From: a virus
Direction: 5' to 3' (one strand)
DNA: 24,982 nucleotides
Virus record (IMG/VR): IMGVR_UViG_3300030419_001184
Location: 1-24,982 of that record
How positions within the stretch are numbered: the first letter of the stretch is position 1; each line of letters opens with the position of its first letter. The notes under the pieces were generated by a model. It saw nothing but the letters and a program-made list of their open reading frames with translations, ran no database searches and was not told the DNA's origin. The position numbers were made by a program, and so were the translations under genes. This document shows, piece after piece, positions 23,301-24,982 of the stretch.

Positions 23301-24982
23301 TAAAGGTTATTAAAGATGGAGCCGCTGAACTCTACTATGATAACGCTAAAAAGGCAGAAACAGTAACCGGAGGCTTCACTGTAACTGGTACATGTACTGC
23401 AACAGCCTTTGCTGGTGATGGTTCAGCTTTAACTGGATTATCTGCAGGTGTATCTAGTGATGCACAATCTAATACTGTAGCTGGTACAGAAGCTGGAGAT
23501 AGTTTCAGTGGTACAGATGCAAATGGTAATGCTTTATTTGGATATCAAGCTGGAACTGCAATAACGACTGGTGATTACAACGTAGCTCTAGGTAGACATG
23601 CTTTAAAAGCAACTACTACAGCAAGTCAAAACGTAGGTATAGGTGTTGCATCATTAACTGATAATGTAACAGGTGGTAATAATACTGCAGTTGGAAGTAA
23701 CTCTTTACAGAGCAACACAGCTTCTTATAACACTGCATTTGGTCAATCTGCCTTAACTGCTAATACTACAGCAAGTGGAGGCGTAGCAGTCGGTGCATAT
23801 GCATTAGATGCTAATACAACAGGTGCAAAAAATGTTGGTATAGGTTATTATGCATTAAGTACAATTACAACAGGATCAGATTGTACGGCTGTAGGTTATG
23901 AAGCACTTAAAGTAAATACAGGTGGTAATAATACAGCTATTGGTAGACAAACTTTATTAGATAATACTTCAGGTGTTGGTAATACTGCTGTCGGTTCTCT
24001 AGCACTTTATGAAAACACAACAGGAGATACTAATACTGCTATTGGATATTCAGCACTGGATTCAAATACAGCAGGAGAACATAATGTAGCTGTTGGTTAC
24101 TGTCTTTACGATAATACTACTGGTTCAAGGAATACTTCTATTGGTACATATTCTCTAGCTAATAACACAACAGCTAATAATAATGTTGCTGTTGGTTATG
24201 AATCATTAGGTGCTAATACAACTGGTACATCTAACACGGCTGTAGGTAAAGATTCACTGCTAGCTAATACCACAGGTAATAGTAATGTTGCTATCGGTAT
24301 TGATGCATTAACTGCTAATACTACTGGTTATGAAAACGTTGCTGTTGGCCAATCGGCCTTGGACAGTAATGTTTCAGGTGGTGGAAACGTTGCCATAGGC
24401 CATCATGCATTAACTGCTTGTACTTCCTCTAATAATGTAGCTATCGGTAAGCAGGCATTAAAAACACTAGGAGGTAATAGTGGTTGTATTGCTATTGGAT
24501 ATAAAGCTGGAGAGGCTTGTGCAGAGGATGAAAACATCTTTATCGGAGACTATGCTGGTTATCAATATGTAAATGGTAATAATGGTCGAAATGTTGTTAT
24601 AGGTAACACTGCTGGTACAGAGATGACTGGTGGTACTAATACTTATGTTGGTTATAGAGCAGGAAAACATACCACTAGTGGATATGGCAACACCTTCATG
24701 GGCGCCTATGTAAAAGATGAAAGTGGTTCTGCTTTTACTGGTGCGTACAACGTTTCTCTAGGCTACTATAGTTTTGTTTATGCAACTTCTGCTGCACATA
24801 ACACGTGTATTGGTACCAATGCTGGACTCTCACTATCTTCTGGTTCAAATAATGTTTGTTTAGGATCAAGTGCAGGTCGTTCTTCTTCACCATCTGGTAA
24901 CCTTACAACCCATGACGACCGAGTTGTCTTAGGTAATAATGATACTTCAGAACTTTATTGTGCTGATACAAGTATCTCATCT
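20372..24982 (+). CDS. Tail fibre, T7 gp17-type N-terminus with long repeat shaft (3' truncated by window edge)
   Basis: Open in one frame from ATG 20372 to the last base: 1537 codons with no stop. Residues 1-115 match the T7 tail-fibre anchor domain: YNYSFPILADADVKVSVNG, YTLDSSNTRITF, KVIIYRDTDEDP, and the IRSNELNDNFSQLLYIAQE helix that docks on the tail. Then comes a shaft of AKIADNAVT-type repeats (20909-21673), a beta domain, a second SVNGVVQKP domain, YHNG repeats (22769-23400), and about 26 YadA-head-like repeats (23582-24901). The end (DDRVVLGNNDTSELYC) is a usual lead-in to a C-terminal S74 intramolecular-chaperone domain, which would lie beyond the window. It determines host recognition. 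T7 gp17 is only 553 residues, so this fibre is nearly three times as long at least. Confidence 0.92.
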   Translation, partial: MAQTSNTHIVGGSGQAGPYNYSFPILADADVKVSVNGVVKSVTTHYTLDSSNTRITFVSGQEPSTGDKVIIYRDTDEDPINSTFVSGSTIRSNELNDNFSQLLYIAQESDNQSLSTLGGVMEGDLGLGLKTNLYFEGATDDAYETTLTVADPTADRTITLPNVTGTVVTTGDTATVTATMMAANSVDSSELVDGSIDTSHISSQAVTNAKLAGLSVATANIINSNVTREKIANDAVDGTKIADDSINSEHYVDGSIDTAHIAADAITAAKIANSQINSEHYAADSIDTAHIANAQITTAKIADNAVTTAKIADSAITAAKIADNTITATQIGANAVGASELQDGAVDSAAIISGAVTTAKIDDDAITGAKLADNSISSQHIIADQVGQSEIADNAVQTTHITNNAVNSAKIVDDAVITSKIPDNAVTTAKIADAELKTLAGMQSGTASKLADSTALTADIADLNLLDGKSIVTTIGGSATDVQLPTAQAVNERVVELVTEVGGFHPIANETSFPSTNPDINDGAGTIVSVKALASNLTSNGSGVATIANGAGSGNTVTINGMSNSTTYAAGKGLILETTSTLHTYTFHRLVMDETGVNDAQTLVTDFNERYRVASSAPSSSLDDGDLYFDTTVNKMKVYNASSSTWDDVATPGDFYICTFSESFDGSRTAFTVTNAPTSAQQLIVSVNGVVQKPNAGTGQPSEGFTLSGSTVTFSSAPASGSDYYVVALGSTVNIGTPSNNTVSTDKLQNGAVTNAKLGADAVTGAKIADDAIGAEHIEQLDADLSFADSAKAKFGTGNDLEIYHNGSDSYIVDNGTGNLIIRGQSIVAIQDTSGNASALFNDGGSVDLYHNGSKKFETTSNGVKATGRVQVSDFIETFTNDTDLKLNSAGSSGTIKFHINGSEKAKFDSSGNFLINNDSGKAILGAGSDLQLYHNGTDSYVQNDTGVLRINNDGTDLVISTDDNIHLRVNGTEEGVKVIKDGAAELYYDNAKKAETVTGGFTVTGTCTATAFAGDGSALTGLSAGVSSDAQSNTVAGTEAGDSFSGTDANGNALFGYQAGTAITTGDYNVALGRHALKATTTASQNVGIGVASLTDNVTGGNNTAVGSNSLQSNTASYNTAFGQSALTANTTASGGVAVGAYALDANTTGAKNVGIGYYALSTITTGSDCTAVGYEALKVNTGGNNTAIGRQTLLDNTSGVGNTAVGSLALYENTTGDTNTAIGYSALDSNTAGEHNVAVGYCLYDNTTGSRNTSIGTYSLANNTTANNNVAVGYESLGANTTGTSNTAVGKDSLLANTTGNSNVAIGIDALTANTTGYENVAVGQSALDSNVSGGGNVAIGHHALTACTSSNNVAIGKQALKTLGGNSGCIAIGYKAGEACAEDENIFIGDYAGYQYVNGNNGRNVVIGNTAGTEMTGGTNTYVGYRAGKHTTSGYGNTFMGAYVKDESGSAFTGAYNVSLGYYSFVYATSAAHNTCIGTNAGLSLSSGSNNVCLGSSAGRSSSPSGNLTTHDDRVVLGNNDTSELYCADTSISS
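20909..21673 (+). repeat. AKIADxAVT-type repeat shaft in the tail fibre
   Basis: Imperfect ~10-residue units with the pattern (T/S)AKIADNAVT, for example TTAKIADNAVTTAKIADSAI, along with variants DTAHIAADAIT and SSQHIIADQVG. The DNA repeats around GCTAAAATAGCTGAT are degenerate. Short additional copies recur at about 22610-22730. Such units form extended trimeric beta-structures and are prone to copy-number change by recombination. Confidence 0.85.
22769..23400 (+). repeat. YHNG repeat block in the tail fibre
   Basis: Four related segments: LEIYHNGSDSYIVDNGTGNL (from about 22772), VDLYHNGSKKFETTSNGVKA (about 22910), LQLYHNGTDSYVQNDTGVLR (about 23162) and a diverged AELYYDNAKKAETV (about 23325). 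These are common in cyanophage and marine-phage fibres and likely form repeated beta units. They suggest internal duplication. Confidence 0.8.
23582..24901 (+). repeat. About 26 YadA-head-like 16-17-residue repeats in the tail fibre
   Basis: Units follow the consensus (V/T)A(V/I)GxxALxxNTTGxxN, mostly 17 residues (51 nt): for example TAVGSLALYENTTGDTN, TAIGYSALDSNTAGEHN, VAVGYESLGANTTGTSN, TAVGKDSLLANTTGNSN. I count about 19 regular units to ~24530, then about 7 looser ones with AG in place of AL. The pattern resembles the left-handed beta-roll of YadA-type adhesin heads. Confidence 0.85.

Noticed and set aside
23582-24901. CRISPR-like array
   Set aside because: The repeats are in-frame degenerate coding units of 48-51 nt inside the tail fibre, with no constant repeat and unique spacers.

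Overview
The window looks like the late (structural) half of a T7-like podovirus that infects marine cyanobacteria. Two lines of evidence support this. First, all genes lie on the + strand, and the virion genes follow the T7 order: gp7.3-like protein, portal, scaffold, major capsid, tail tubes A and B, internal virion proteins gp13/14/15/16, tail fibre. Second, a high-light-inducible protein (hli), a photosynthesis gene typical of cyanophages, sits between scaffold and capsid, a position cyanopodoviruses use for photosynthesis genes. The psbA gene that often accompanies hli is not present here.

Layout. 1-2804: end of the DNA-metabolism module, with a DUF3310 protein (5' truncated), a MazG-type nucleotide pyrophosphohydrolase, and a two-subunit class I ribonucleotide reductase (alpha 577-1947, beta 1949-2662), then a small unknown protein. 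Together these would clean and supply the dNTP pool for phage replication. 2808-5618: gp7.3-like protein with a 16-proline run, portal and scaffold. 5618-7101: a chain of tiny overlapping genes containing hli, a probable structured RNA, a DUF4278-like peptide, a secreted small outer-membrane-like protein, a one-helix membrane protein, a coiled-coil protein and an acidic peptide. 7108-7178: a tRNA-Gly(TCC). 7179-7303: noncoding leader of the capsid gene with a 14-bp perfect palindrome. 7304-8407: major capsid protein, followed by a strong intrinsic terminator (8431-8460). 8462-20358: tail tube and internal core/ejection proteins. 20372-24982: a very long, repeat-rich tail fibre that is still open at the window end.

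Most genes abut or overlap by 1-30 nt, and few have a recognisable Shine-Dalgarno sequence, so translational coupling is likely important. Base composition varies: parts of the nrd genes are GC-rich while gp15 and the fibre are AT-rich.

The most interesting piece is 6098-6153, directly after hli. It can fold as a three-way junction closed by a 6-bp pseudoknot, or alternatively as two simple hairpins, just upstream of a 20-codon peptide gene. This is riboswitch-like architecture. Other points of interest are a ribonucleotide reductase beta subunit with Leu where the radical Tyr normally sits, an hli with Gln instead of the usual motif Arg, a phage-encoded mini outer-membrane protein, and the 16-proline run in a late protein.
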